Shown in pieces: positions 33,727 through 40,427 of a stretch of DNA of 40,427 nt. The stretch's first letter is position 1. The number at the start of each line of letters is the position of its first letter. The stretch lies in contig JADGQZ010000256.1 in NCBI GenBank assembly GCA_017881345.1, forward strand, positions 1 through 40,427, written 5' to 3'. Both the position numbers and the translations under genes were made by a program. This DNA is from Myxococcaceae bacterium (lineage in GTDB: Bacteria > Myxococcota > Myxococcia > Myxococcales > Myxococcaceae). A model generated the notes under the pieces. It was not told where the DNA came from, searched no databases, and saw only the letters and a list, made by a program, of their open reading frames with translations.

Positions 33727-35175
33727 CTAGCGATCCTTCTCGAACGCCGCCTTCACCTGCCCCTTCTTCACCGCGCGGGCGAGGGCTGCATGGTCGCGCT
33801 CGTTCTGGTCGGCGTAGGCCACGGCGAACCCCGCGATGGCCTGGTCGAAGGTGTCGCTCTTGCCCATGTAGCCGGTGAGGATCGCCGGGTGACCGGACCG
33901 TGCGTGGGAGAGAGCCAGCGCGCGCCCGCACCAGTCGGCGTAGACCTCCATGTCGACGCGCCCGAACATCTCCACCCTGGGGCTGATCTTCACGTCCCGG
34001 AGCTGGCGCACGAAGAAGTCGCGCTTCGGTCCCCGGGCCCAGCCGAGGAACATGTCGCTGGCCGGCTGCATCAGCCGGTACCCTTCCACCACCCGCTGGC
34101 CACTGTGCTTGAAGACGCTCGCCCCGGCGTAGGGCTCGAGCACCGAGGCACGCGCCTCCTTCACCTGGAGGAACATCGGATCCCCATCGCCGGCGGTGAA
34201 GAGCAGCACCCAGCACATCGTCCCGACGCTCCCGATGCCCACCACCTTGATCGCCACGTCCCGGAGCTCGAAGCGATCGAGGAGCGCCCGGTATGACGTG
34301 GGCAGCGTCGCGCGGTAGCCGGCGAGCGCCTCCATCACCACGTGATGCACCTCGCCCGGCGGATGACCCTCGGCGTGGAAGATGGTCGGCAGCTGGTCCT
34401 TGATGAACGGATTCTGCCCCTTGTGCTCGACAAGCTTGGGGAAGATGTCCTCGGCGACGCTCTTGCCCCGCTCCTTCTCGATCCGCCGGAGGGCCCTCTC
34501 ACGGATCTCGGGGTCCTTGATCCTGGCCGCGATGTCGGTCACGACGAGCGAGGCGTACCAGAGCTCCATCGTCTGCATCTCGCTGAACTCGGCCATCGAC
34601 TCACGGTAGGAGCGGATGCAGGCGAGGACGGTGTCGGTCGCGACGGCCTCGCTGAGCCCGTTGTCCCGGCAAGCAATGACGAAGCTCGACGCGAGCCGTT
34701 TGACGTCCCACTCCCAGGGCCCGGGCAGCGTCTCGTCCAGGTCGTTGATGGAGAAGATGATCCGCCGCTCCGGCGTGGCGAATCCGCCGAAGTTGCACAG
34801 GTGCGCGTCTCCACAGCACTGGACCCGCACTCCGGTGACCGGGGTGCTGGCGAGATCCGCCGCCATGGCCAGGGCCGAGCCCCGGTAGAAGGTGAATGCG
34901 GAGCGGACCATCCGACCGTGCCGCAGCGGCAGCAGCTCGGGCATGCGTCCCTTCTCCGCCGCAAGGACGAGCTCCACCGCATCCCGGCGGTTCCCGGGCG
35001 GCTTCCAGATCGCATGTGAGCGGCGGGGACAGGCGTCGCGCAGGGCCTTTCCCGCGGCGTAGCGCTCTTCCCGGGTCGTCTGGTGGTGGAGCGCGCCCTC
35101 CAGCGTGGCGTATCCGGAGTGGTTCGATGCCGTCCGTCCAGCGACGGCTCTGCGAGCAATGCTGAGGGTCGTCAT
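33727..35175 (-). CDS. DUF2252 protein (kinase-like fold)
   Basis: This 482-aa protein matches DUF2252: 'RMVRSAFTFYRGSALAMAADL' near residues 90-110, 'VRVQCCGDAHLCNFGGFATPERR' near 118-138, 'IFSINDLDETLPGPWEWDVKRLASSFV', and 'VGIGSVGTMCWVLLFTA' and 'GYMGKSDTFDQAIAGFAVAYADQ' later. The 'GDAHxxNFG' segment and the following 'DLDE' resemble the catalytic and metal loops of aminoglycoside-phosphotransferase-like kinases, so a small-molecule or protein kinase-like activity is suspected; none is proven. The ATG at 35175 has AGGAGAG about ten nt upstream. TATGCT lies 42 nt upstream. It follows the BchJ-like gene by 103 bp on the same strand. Confidence 0.9.
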   Translation of the reverse strand: MTTLSIARRAVAGRTASNHSGYATLEGALHHQTTREERYAAGKALRDACPRRSHAIWKPPGNRRDAVELVLAAEKGRMPELLPLRHGRMVRSAFTFYRGSALAMAADLASTPVTGVRVQCCGDAHLCNFGGFATPERRIIFSINDLDETLPGPWEWDVKRLASSFVIACRDNGLSEAVATDTVLACIRSYRESMAEFSEMQTMELWYASLVVTDIAARIKDPEIRERALRRIEKERGKSVAEDIFPKLVEHKGQNPFIKDQLPTIFHAEGHPPGEVHHVVMEALAGYRATLPTSYRALLDRFELRDVAIKVVGIGSVGTMCWVLLFTAGDGDPMFLQVKEARASVLEPYAGASVFKHSGQRVVEGYRLMQPASDMFLGWARGPKRDFFVRQLRDVKISPRVEMFGRVDMEVYADWCGRALALSHARSGHPAILTGYMGKSDTFDQAIAGFAVAYADQNERDHAALARAVKKGQVKAAFEKDR

Positions 35176-35278
35176 GGCGCCTTTCTCTCCTCGAGCGGGC
35201 CAACCTGGCTGGCCAGCATAGGCGCGCGGGTCGAAGAACCCGTCGATGATCTCTCCGAGGCCAACACGGCGTCCTGCG

Positions 35279-35851
35279 TCAACCCTGGATGCGGAACTGG
35301 CACTTCGCGGCCCCGCTCGCCTGGCACGCCACCTCGGTGACGCGCACCTCGCGTGCCGCGAGACGCAGGAGCCCTTCGAACGCGCCCTCGTAATAGGCGC
35401 AGCTGCAGCCCGTGCCGGGCGGGCCGCTCTCGGGACGTGCCGTGGGAGCCCCGTCCAGCAGGAGCATCTTGCCCTCGGAGCCGAACGTCCCCGCCCCGGC
35501 GAAGGTCCAGGCGTGCCGCTCGATGGCCTGCAGGATCAGTGGCATGGCCAGGAACGCCGGGAGCCCTGCAAGCGTTGCGCGGATCGCGGCCGGGATTCGA
35601 TGCGAACGGACGTCATCCGCCGTCAGCGCGCCGGACCTGCGAAGCACGGCCTCGGCACGTTCCCGGGGCAGCACGTCCCGGACCGCGCGGATCAGCTGGA
35701 CGAACACCCGCTCGGGGATCATCCCCTCCTCGAGCGGTTCCATCGGGGCCCGCGACTCCACGGCGGCGCGAGACCCGGGCTCGAGCTCCTCCACCGCGCG
35801 GAGCGTCTGCAGCACTGCGCTGGGCCCGATCCGCGCCTCCGCCCGATCCAT
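35279..35851 (-). CDS. BchJ-like protein with 4-vinyl-reductase (V4R) domain
   Basis: This is a 190-aa protein from ATG 35851 (a TTG at 35869 is the track start). The N-terminal 'EARIGPSAVLQTLRAVEE', the middle 'IPAAIRATLAGLPAFLAMPLILQAIERHAWTFAGAGTFG' and the C-terminal 'CAYYEGAFEGLLRLAAREVRVTEVACQASGAAKCQFRI' match the layout of BchJ, named for bacteriochlorophyll 4-vinyl reduction and carrying a V4R domain. V4R domains bind small hydrophobic or tetrapyrrole-like ligands, and BchJ's enzymatic role is doubtful. Cys residues in 'GCSCAYY' and 'VACQASGAAKC' are the usual V4R set. No other photosynthesis gene is in the window, so it may serve a heme/tetrapyrrole or signalling function here. Confidence 0.78.
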   Translation of the reverse strand: MDRAEARIGPSAVLQTLRAVEELEPGSRAAVESRAPMEPLEEGMIPERVFVQLIRAVRDVLPRERAEAVLRRSGALTADDVRSHRIPAAIRATLAGLPAFLAMPLILQAIERHAWTFAGAGTFGSEGKMLLLDGAPTARPESGPPGTGCSCAYYEGAFEGLLRLAAREVRVTEVACQASGAAKCQFRIQG

Positions 35852-35984
35852 GCCTCGATCGACATGCAAGCGTGCCGCCGGGCTCCCACCGCGCAGCTTC
35901 TGCGCGAGAACGGTCGACGACCCCCTCGCTCCGTCGCGAGCCAGGGGCGCGGCGCGGACATGCAGCCCGGGGCAGCGCGCCGTC

Positions 35985-36125
35985 TCAGGCCGCGTCGGCC
36001 GCGGAGCCCGGCGCGTCGCGCTTCATCCGGTCATCGCCCGGTCGGCCATCTGCAGCAGCGTCACCGCCCTCGGGCCAGAGCGCGACGCCGATGCTCACGC
36101 CGACGCGCGGCGCGGAGGGCACGGT
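35985..36125 (-). pseudogene. Remnant of a GGDEF domain C-terminus
   Basis: Directly after the stop of the double-PAS gene, the next frame reads 'PRVGVSIGVALWPEGGD', the strand-helix end of a GGDEF diguanylate cyclase. 'TLLQMADRAM' follows in another frame and 'RMKRDAPGSAADAA' plus stop is back in the first, so two compensating shifts are present. The first two-thirds of the domain, including the GGDEF motif, is missing between the PAS stop and this fragment. This looks like a deletion plus frameshift decay of a PAS-PAS-GGDEF protein. Confidence 0.65.
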
Positions 36126-36135
36126 CTGCATCGGC

Positions 36136-37005
36136 TCACCGGCGCTCGGTGATGTCGCTCACGCAGCCCACGAACCCGCTGACCCGGCCGGCGTCGTCGG
36201 CGAGGATGCGGGCCGTCGTCAGGACCCAGCGGACCTGGCCGTCGGGCCGGAGGAAGCGGAATTCACCCCGGTATGGCGCTCCGGAGCGGCTGGCCTCGCC
36301 CCACGCGGCCGCCACCGCGTCCCGGTCCTCGGGGTGAAGCGCATCGATCCAGCCACCACCGAGCGCGGAGGTCGGGCCGACCCCGGTGATCTCGCTCCAG
36401 CTCTCGTTGACGTACTGGAACTCGCCATCGGGCCCGGCGAGGAAGATGCCCACCGGAGCCTGCGCGCTCAGTCCGCGGAAGCGGGCCTCGCTCGCGCGGA
36501 TGGTGGCCTCGTGCGTCCGGCGCGCGGTGATGTCCTGGAAGGAGCAGACCACCCCCTGGAGCGGCCCGGAGTGCCCGTCCCGGAGCGGCTGGGTGTTGAT
36601 GCTGATCCACCGTGTGCCGCCTCCGGGCAGCCGCACACCCATCAGCACGCCGAGGAGCGGCTCGCCGGTCCGGAGCGTCTCCATCGCCGGGTGCTGCTCG
36701 CCGGGGAAGGGCGTGCCGTCGGCGTGTACCGCGGCCCAGCTCGGTTCGAGCGAGGTCCGTCCGGTCAGCTGCTCGGCGGTGAGCCCCAGGATGCGCAGGG
36801 CGCTCGCGTTGAAGGCGACGATCTTCCCGGTGATGTCCTGCACCACGATGCCCTCGACGAGCGAGGCGAGCACCGACTCGTAGAGCACCACCTGGCCGCG
36901 GAGGGCCTGCTCCACCGCCTCGACGTCGGCGAGGCTGGTCCGGAGCCGCTTCAAGGCATCGGCTGCGACCGCCTTGCTCGGAGCGCCCTGGCCTGGGTCC
37001 AGCAT
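36136..37005 (-). CDS. Double PAS-domain protein, probably truncated sensor
   Basis: This is a 289-aa protein if started at ATG 37005; the track start at 37149 and a GTG near 37032 are alternatives and no Shine-Dalgarno decides. A helical N-terminus is followed by PAS 1 ('LVEGIVVQDITGKIVAFNASALRILGLTAEQLTG', about residues 52-165, ending 'VVCSFQDITARR') and PAS 2 with PAC ('FLAGPDGEFQYVNESWSEITG' and 'GEFRFLRPDGQVRWVLTTARIL', about 175-287). It ends abruptly at 'DITERR', where an output domain normally begins, and a GGDEF remnant lies just beyond. No cofactor-binding residue is evident. It is probably a signal-sensing half without output: a pseudogene, or a stand-alone PAS protein. Confidence 0.82.
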   Translation of the reverse strand: MLDPGQGAPSKAVAADALKRLRTSLADVEAVEQALRGQVVLYESVLASLVEGIVVQDITGKIVAFNASALRILGLTAEQLTGRTSLEPSWAAVHADGTPFPGEQHPAMETLRTGEPLLGVLMGVRLPGGGTRWISINTQPLRDGHSGPLQGVVCSFQDITARRTHEATIRASEARFRGLSAQAPVGIFLAGPDGEFQYVNESWSEITGVGPTSALGGGWIDALHPEDRDAVAAAWGEASRSGAPYRGEFRFLRPDGQVRWVLTTARILADDAGRVSGFVGCVSDITERR

Positions 37006-37250
37006 CGTGGCCGCCGAGTCTTTCACAACGATCGCGCAAAGCGTGCGGGCGCGCCCTCTCCGACCTCGAGCACGCACGTCGGCAGCGCACGCACCTCCGC
37101 GCACTCGACGGTGCTGTCGCTTTCGCGCATCGGACAGCAGTCCGCCCATCCCGGCGCCGCCGCGCTCCGTCCGTCGGCGAACACAGTGTCCGGCGGGTGC
37201 CCCGAGAGGGTCCCCGCGGCGGCGGTGTACGTCCGGTAGAGTGCTCCTCC
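37006..37250. other. Divergent gap between PAS gene and thioesterase gene
   Basis: This gap of about 245 bp includes the plus-strand TAGAGT box and a stretch of C/G-rich DNA with only low-quality ORFs in both directions. The head of the track ORF from 37149 (Arg-rich) is not credible coding sequence. Nothing else is recognised. Confidence 0.4.
37237..37242 (+). promoter_or_regulatory. Candidate -10 box TAGAGT before the thioesterase gene
   Basis: TAGAGT ends eight nt before GTG 37251, with no Shine-Dalgarno between. It supports GTG 37251 over the track start at 37197. No -35 is evident. Confidence 0.38.
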
Positions 37251-37712
37251 GTGCGCCCGCCCCGCCCCACGGTCGAGGAGCTTACCGCGCTCGCCGCGGT
37301 CTGGAACCAGAGCGAGATTCTCAGGCACCAGGGGATGCGCGTGTCGTTCGAGCCGGATCGGGTGGTGGTGGAGCTCCCGGAGGTCCGCGCCGAGCACCGG
37401 GGTGGCCTCGGTACCGCGGCAGTGAACGGCCTGGTGCTGGCCGGGCTGTTCGATCTTGCGGTGGGGAGCACCGTGGTGCTGCTCGATCCGCGGCGTCGCA
37501 GCGCCACCGTGCAGCTCTCGATGAGCTTCGAGCGGGCGGTGTTCGGCGCCTCGGCTCGCTGTGAGGCACGGATCGACCGCGCCGGACAGCGGACGCTCTT
37601 CGCCAGCGCGCGCATCCTGGACGCCGAGGGACAGGTCTGTGCCCGCTGCCAGGCGGTGGTCGCGGTGAGCCGGCAGGTCCTCGAGGGCCCGCAGGGCGCG
37701 CCGGGCGGCTGA
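37251..37712 (+). CDS. PaaI-type hotdog-fold thioesterase
   Basis: This is a 153-aa protein from GTG 37251. It has a short helical N-terminus, then a hotdog-fold pattern: 'MRVSFEPDRVVVELPEVRAEHRGGLGTAAVNGLVLAGLFDLAVG' in which 'HRGGLGTAAVNGLVLAGLFDLA' is the central helix of PaaI-like acyl-CoA thioesterases, followed by beta strands 'TVQLSMSFERAVFG', 'RCEARIDRAGQRTLFASARIL' and 'CARCQAVVAV'. It probably hydrolyses an acyl-CoA; the specific substrate cannot be told. It is followed on the same strand by the MFS transporter after 61 bp and could be cotranscribed. Confidence 0.85.
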   Translation: MRPPRPTVEELTALAAVWNQSEILRHQGMRVSFEPDRVVVELPEVRAEHRGGLGTAAVNGLVLAGLFDLAVGSTVVLLDPRRRSATVQLSMSFERAVFGASARCEARIDRAGQRTLFASARILDAEGQVCARCQAVVAVSRQVLEGPQGAPGG

Positions 37713-37773
37713 GCCGGAACAGTTTCGATGGGAACCGACGCATCAGCGGTGTGGCGCCGGGCAGTCGGGCGGG

Positions 37774-38979
37774 ATGGCCGTTAGCCCACCGGCCTTGGAC
37801 ACCACACGAGACGAGCGGCGACTCACGCTGGCGCTGTTCGCCGTTGCGTGGGGCGCGAACCAGTTCACCCCGCTGCTGCTGGTGTACCGGGAGCGCTTCG
37901 GCTTCGGCCCCGCGGTCCTCGGTGCGCTCTGGGGCTGCTACGCCGTCGGGCTCGTCCCGGGTCTCCTGGTGGGGGGCGCCGCCTCCGACACCCGCGGGCG
38001 GAGGCCGGTGGTGCTCCCCTTCTTCTTCCTCTCGCTGCTGGCGACCGGCGTTTTGATGGTCGGCGCGGTCTGGAGCCCCGCGCTCGCGCTCGGGCGGCTG
38101 GTCGCCGGTCTCGTCTCGGGCGTGGTGTTCGGCGCGGGATCGGCGTGGCTGGTGGAGCTGTCGGCGGCGCTGCACACCCGACGCGCGGCGCTCGCGGTCA
38201 CCGCCGGGTTCTGCCTGGGTCCGCTGGCGGCGGGCCTCATCGCCGACGCGCTGCCGTGGCCCGCGGTGGTGCCCTACCTGCCGCATCTGGCATTGATGGC
38301 TGCCGCGCTCCCGGGTGTTCTCGCGGCGCGCGAGACGCTCCGCCCGGGGGCCCACGCCCGCCGGACGGCCCCGTCGACCGAGGTCCGCCGCAGGTTCCGC
38401 CGCGGCGTCGCGCCGGTCGCGCCCTTCGTCTTCGCCAGCGTCGCGGTGGCCTTCGTGGTGCTGCCGACGCGGTTCGGGCCGCTTCCGCACCCCCTGGCGC
38501 TGGTCGGCCTGATGACCGGCGTGACGCTGGGCATCGGCGCAGCCATCCAGCCGGTCGGGCGGCGGCTGGAGGCGGCGCGACCCGGGCGCTCGGCGGTGGC
38601 GGGGCTGGTCGTCGCCACGGTGGGCTGGGCGGTGGCGGCGTGGACGGCGCATGCCCCCGCGCTTCCCGGCGTGCTCGTCTCGATGGGCCTGCTGGGAAGC
38701 GCCTATGGGCTGTGCCTCGTCGGCGGGCTGTCGGGAGCAGGCCGGCTTGCGGATTCCGCCACCCGGGGAACCCTGGTGGGCTGGTTCTACGCCTGGGCGT
38801 ACGTGGGCTTCGGAGCCCCCTTCGTCATCGCCTGGCTCACGCGCTGGCTGGCGATGCCGCAGGTGCTCCTTGGAGGAGGCGCCATCGCGGCCCTCTCGGC
38901 GGTCACCGTGGCGCGGGAACTCTCACGCTGGGCGGCAAACCCGGGTGACGCCGCGCTGGCCGAGCCAACCGGAACCTGA
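37774..38979 (+). CDS. Major facilitator superfamily transporter
   Basis: This 401-aa protein has about 12 hydrophobic segments and the MFS loop 2-3 motif in the form 'GGAASDTRGRRPVVLPFF' near residues 65-82. It also has 'GRLVAGLVSGVVFGAGSAWLVEL' in the fourth/fifth helix region. It is probably an inner-membrane exporter or importer of a small molecule; no specificity motif is visible. The ATG at 37774 has only a weak GGCGGG before it. It lies between the thioesterase and kinase genes, all on the plus strand. Confidence 0.9.
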   Translation: MAVSPPALDTTRDERRLTLALFAVAWGANQFTPLLLVYRERFGFGPAVLGALWGCYAVGLVPGLLVGGAASDTRGRRPVVLPFFFLSLLATGVLMVGAVWSPALALGRLVAGLVSGVVFGAGSAWLVELSAALHTRRAALAVTAGFCLGPLAAGLIADALPWPAVVPYLPHLALMAAALPGVLAARETLRPGAHARRTAPSTEVRRRFRRGVAPVAPFVFASVAVAFVVLPTRFGPLPHPLALVGLMTGVTLGIGAAIQPVGRRLEAARPGRSAVAGLVVATVGWAVAAWTAHAPALPGVLVSMGLLGSAYGLCLVGGLSGAGRLADSATRGTLVGWFYAWAYVGFGAPFVIAWLTRWLAMPQVLLGGGAIAALSAVTVARELSRWAANPGDAALAEPTGT

Positions 38980-38980
38980 C

Positions 38981-38986
38981 TACCCT
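38981..38986 (+). promoter_or_regulatory. Candidate -10 box TACCCT upstream of the kinase gene
   Basis: TACCCT begins right after the MFS stop codon and ends nine nt before an ATG at 38996 that opens a six-codon ORF overlapping the kinase start. The kinase ATG at 39013 also has its own GGGGAG six nt upstream. No convincing -35 is seen. Confidence 0.35.
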
Positions 38987-38995
38987 CCCGCGCCG

Positions 38996-39016
38996 ATGAC
39001 GGGGAGCGGCGGATGA
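38996..39016 (+). other. Candidate six-codon leader ORF (MTGSGG) coupled to the kinase start
   Basis: ATG 38996 opens M-T-G-S-G-G and stops at TGA 39014-39016, which overlaps the kinase ATG as ATGA. If the TACCCT box starts a leaderless transcript, ribosomes would enter here and reinitiate on the kinase. It may be coincidental. Confidence 0.3.
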
Positions 39017-40427
39017 GCGGGAAGCCGGGCGACGCCGTCGACGAGCCAGGCGCAACCTTCGTCAGGCCCCCCGAGGAGCGCACCCAGGATCTGCTTCCCT
39101 CGCCTTCCCTCGGCTCCAGCGGCGAGGCGGACCCGGATCTCCCCCGGCTGCGCCCGCAGGAGCTGCTCGCCGGCCGGTTCTCCATCGTCCGCTTCATCGC
39201 CCGCGGCGGCATGGGGGCGGTCTACGAGGCCGAGGACCTCGGTCTCCGGACCCGCGTCGCCCTGAAGATCATCCGCAGCGCCCTGCTCGCGGACTCCTCG
39301 GCCCTGGAGCGCTTCCGGCGCGAGGTGTTGCTCGCCCGGCGCGTGGGCCACCCCAACGTCTGTCACGTCTACGAGTTCTATGACGCCCGCACCGCGGACG
39401 GGGTGGCGGTCCACTTCCTCACCATGGAGCTCCTCGAGGGCGGCACGCTCGCCCATCGCCTCCGCGATCACGGGCGGATGAGCACCGCCGAGGCGCTGCC
39501 GCTGGTCCTCCAGATGTGTGACGGGCTCTCGGCCGCCCACGCCGAGGGCGTCGTCCACCGCGACTTCAAGAGCAGCAACGTCCTGCTGGTGCAGCGGCGC
39601 GGTGGTTCTGCAGAGTCGGGGTCGACGCGGGCGGTGATCACCGACTTCGGCATCGCCCGCCCCTTCGAGACGGGTGGCGAGCGAGATCCCGGACTGACCG
39701 GCGGTGCCGGGATGATCGGCACGCCGGAGTACATGGCGCCCGAGCAGGTCACCGGCGGCGCCATCACCCCGAGCACCGACGTCTTCGCGCTGGGGGTGGT
39801 GATGTACGAGATGGTGACGGGCGAGCTGCCCTTCACCGGGGAAACGCCGCTGGTCACAGCCGCGAAGCGAATCCAGGAGGTGGCGCGTGCACCGCACACC
39901 GTGCTCCCCGGCCTCGACCGACGCTGGAGCGAGATCATCGTCCGCTGCCTCGCGCGCGAACCGGAGCGGCGGTTCGCCAGCGCCGCCGAGGTGCGCGCCG
40001 CCCTCCTTGCGCCGCCCAGGCATCCGGTGCGGCGGGCCGGGCTCGTCGCGGCTGCGGTGCTGGCGCTCGCGGCGGTCGTGCTCCTCGCCTCGCTCTACCT
40101 CCGCCGGGAGGCGCGGGTGCGCTGGGCGCGCGACGTGGCATTCCCCAAGCTCGTCGAGCTGGTCGAGCTGAACAAGTACGCCGAGGGGATGGCCCTCGCC
40201 GAGCAGATCCAGCAGATCCTCCCGGACGACCCGAAGCTCAAGAAGCTCTTGCCCGAGATGTCCCGGCTCTACCGGGTCGAGAGCAGCCCGCCGGGCGCGA
40301 CCGTCACGGTGAAGCCGTATGGAGCGCCCGACGCTGCCTGGCGCCCGCTCGGCACGACGCCGCTCGATCCGTTCCGGCTTCCTCTCGGCTTGCACCTCTG
40401 GCGCATCGCCCTGCCCGGCTACGAGAC
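39013..40427 (+). CDS. Ser/Thr protein kinase with membrane anchor and PEGA domain (3' partial)
   Basis: This gene is absent from the track because it runs off the window; 471 codons are open from ATG 39013. The kinase domain (about residues 55-335) has the Gly loop 'IARGGMGAVYEAEDLG', catalytic Lys in 'VALKII', 'GVVHRDFKSSNVLL' (HRD with Asp, Lys and Asn), 'ITDFGIARP' (DFG) and 'GTPEYMAPEQVTGG', so it should be active. A membrane helix ('GLVAAAVLALAAVVLLASLYL') lies near residues 345-365, then a helical segment and a PEGA domain start 'VESSPPGATVTVKPYG' to the edge. In myxobacteria kinases of this layout often continue into a formylglycine-enzyme-like or other sensor domain outside the membrane; what follows here is not visible. 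It is likely a signalling kinase with a periplasmic sensor part. Confidence 0.93.
   Translation, partial: MSGKPGDAVDEPGATFVRPPEERTQDLLPSPSLGSSGEADPDLPRLRPQELLAGRFSIVRFIARGGMGAVYEAEDLGLRTRVALKIIRSALLADSSALERFRREVLLARRVGHPNVCHVYEFYDARTADGVAVHFLTMELLEGGTLAHRLRDHGRMSTAEALPLVLQMCDGLSAAHAEGVVHRDFKSSNVLLVQRRGGSAESGSTRAVITDFGIARPFETGGERDPGLTGGAGMIGTPEYMAPEQVTGGAITPSTDVFALGVVMYEMVTGELPFTGETPLVTAAKRIQEVARAPHTVLPGLDRRWSEIIVRCLAREPERRFASAAEVRAALLAPPRHPVRRAGLVAAAVLALAAVVLLASLYLRREARVRWARDVAFPKLVELVELNKYAEGMALAEQIQQILPDDPKLKKLLPEMSRLYRVESSPPGATVTVKPYGAPDAAWRPLGTTPLDPFRLPLGLHLWRIALPGYE

Noticed and set aside
35279-35851. Reading the BchJ-like gene as evidence that the organism is phototrophic
   Set aside because: A single V4R-domain homologue without any other bacteriochlorophyll or reaction-centre gene in the window is not enough.

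Overview
The window is very GC-rich DNA with G or C at almost every third codon position, densely packed and mixed-strand. The gene content points to the Myxococcota (former Deltaproteobacteria). It includes a PEGA-tailed Ser/Thr kinase, several lipoproteins with rich N-terminal linkers, a small Cys-rich lipoprotein, a DUF2911 protein, and bacillithiol genes in a Gram-negative setting with exported and outer-membrane-type proteins. The species cannot be named from sequence alone. I saw no tRNA, rRNA, CRISPR array, transposase, integrase or phage gene, so this looks like chromosomal backbone.

Layout. 1-5.5 kb: a TAXI-type solute-binding protein, a helical/membrane hypothetical protein, then on the minus strand an S9 peptidase followed by DAHP synthase. 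5.6-8.5 kb: a small Cys-rich lipoprotein and an exported DUF2911 protein, convergent with an acyl-CoA ligase. 8.5-16.2 kb: a bacillithiol-related block. bshC and bshA are coupled on the minus strand. Divergent from them, 25 bp away, is a plus-strand run: an exported 828-aa PIG-L deacetylase, a 33-aa one-helix membrane protein absent from the ORF track, a sodium:solute symporter and an exported DinB-fold protein. An exported carboxymuconolactone-decarboxylase-fold protein follows. 17-20.6 kb: a lipoprotein, a small exported protein and a beta-helix lipoprotein ending in eight aspartates. 20.6-25.4 kb: a cation/proton antiporter, a coupled helical-repeat/RDD pair, a DUF4344 metallopeptidase, DoxX, a beta-barrel protein whose signal peptide is cut off by an in-frame TGA, and a small membrane coiled-coil protein.

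25.4-30.5 kb: a peptide-ligase-type system. It has a circularly permuted ATP-grasp enzyme, an alpha-E protein and a frameshifted transglutaminase on the minus strand. Divergent from these is a fusion of a class II glutamine amidotransferase-like domain, lacking its N-terminal Cys, to a transglutaminase. 30.5-35.9 kb: a tautomerase, a class-V PLP enzyme with an alpha/beta hydrolase, a small exported protein, a DUF2252 protein and an orphan BchJ-like 4-vinyl-reductase-domain protein. 36-40.4 kb: a double-PAS protein with a decayed GGDEF remnant downstream, a hotdog thioesterase, an MFS transporter and the start of the PEGA Ser/Thr kinase, which runs off the window.

Two themes stand out. First, nine genes have a TANNNT box (usually TAGGGT or TACCCT) 6-10 nt upstream of the start codon and mostly lack a Shine-Dalgarno, which suggests leaderless or near-leaderless transcripts. 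Second, the bacillithiol genes sit back to back with an envelope-directed set (deacetylase, mini membrane protein, Na+ symporter, DinB). This is the best candidate here for an undescribed functional unit. Three genes carry lesions (in-frame stop, frameshift, partial deletion). These may be real decay or, for the first two, sequencing error.
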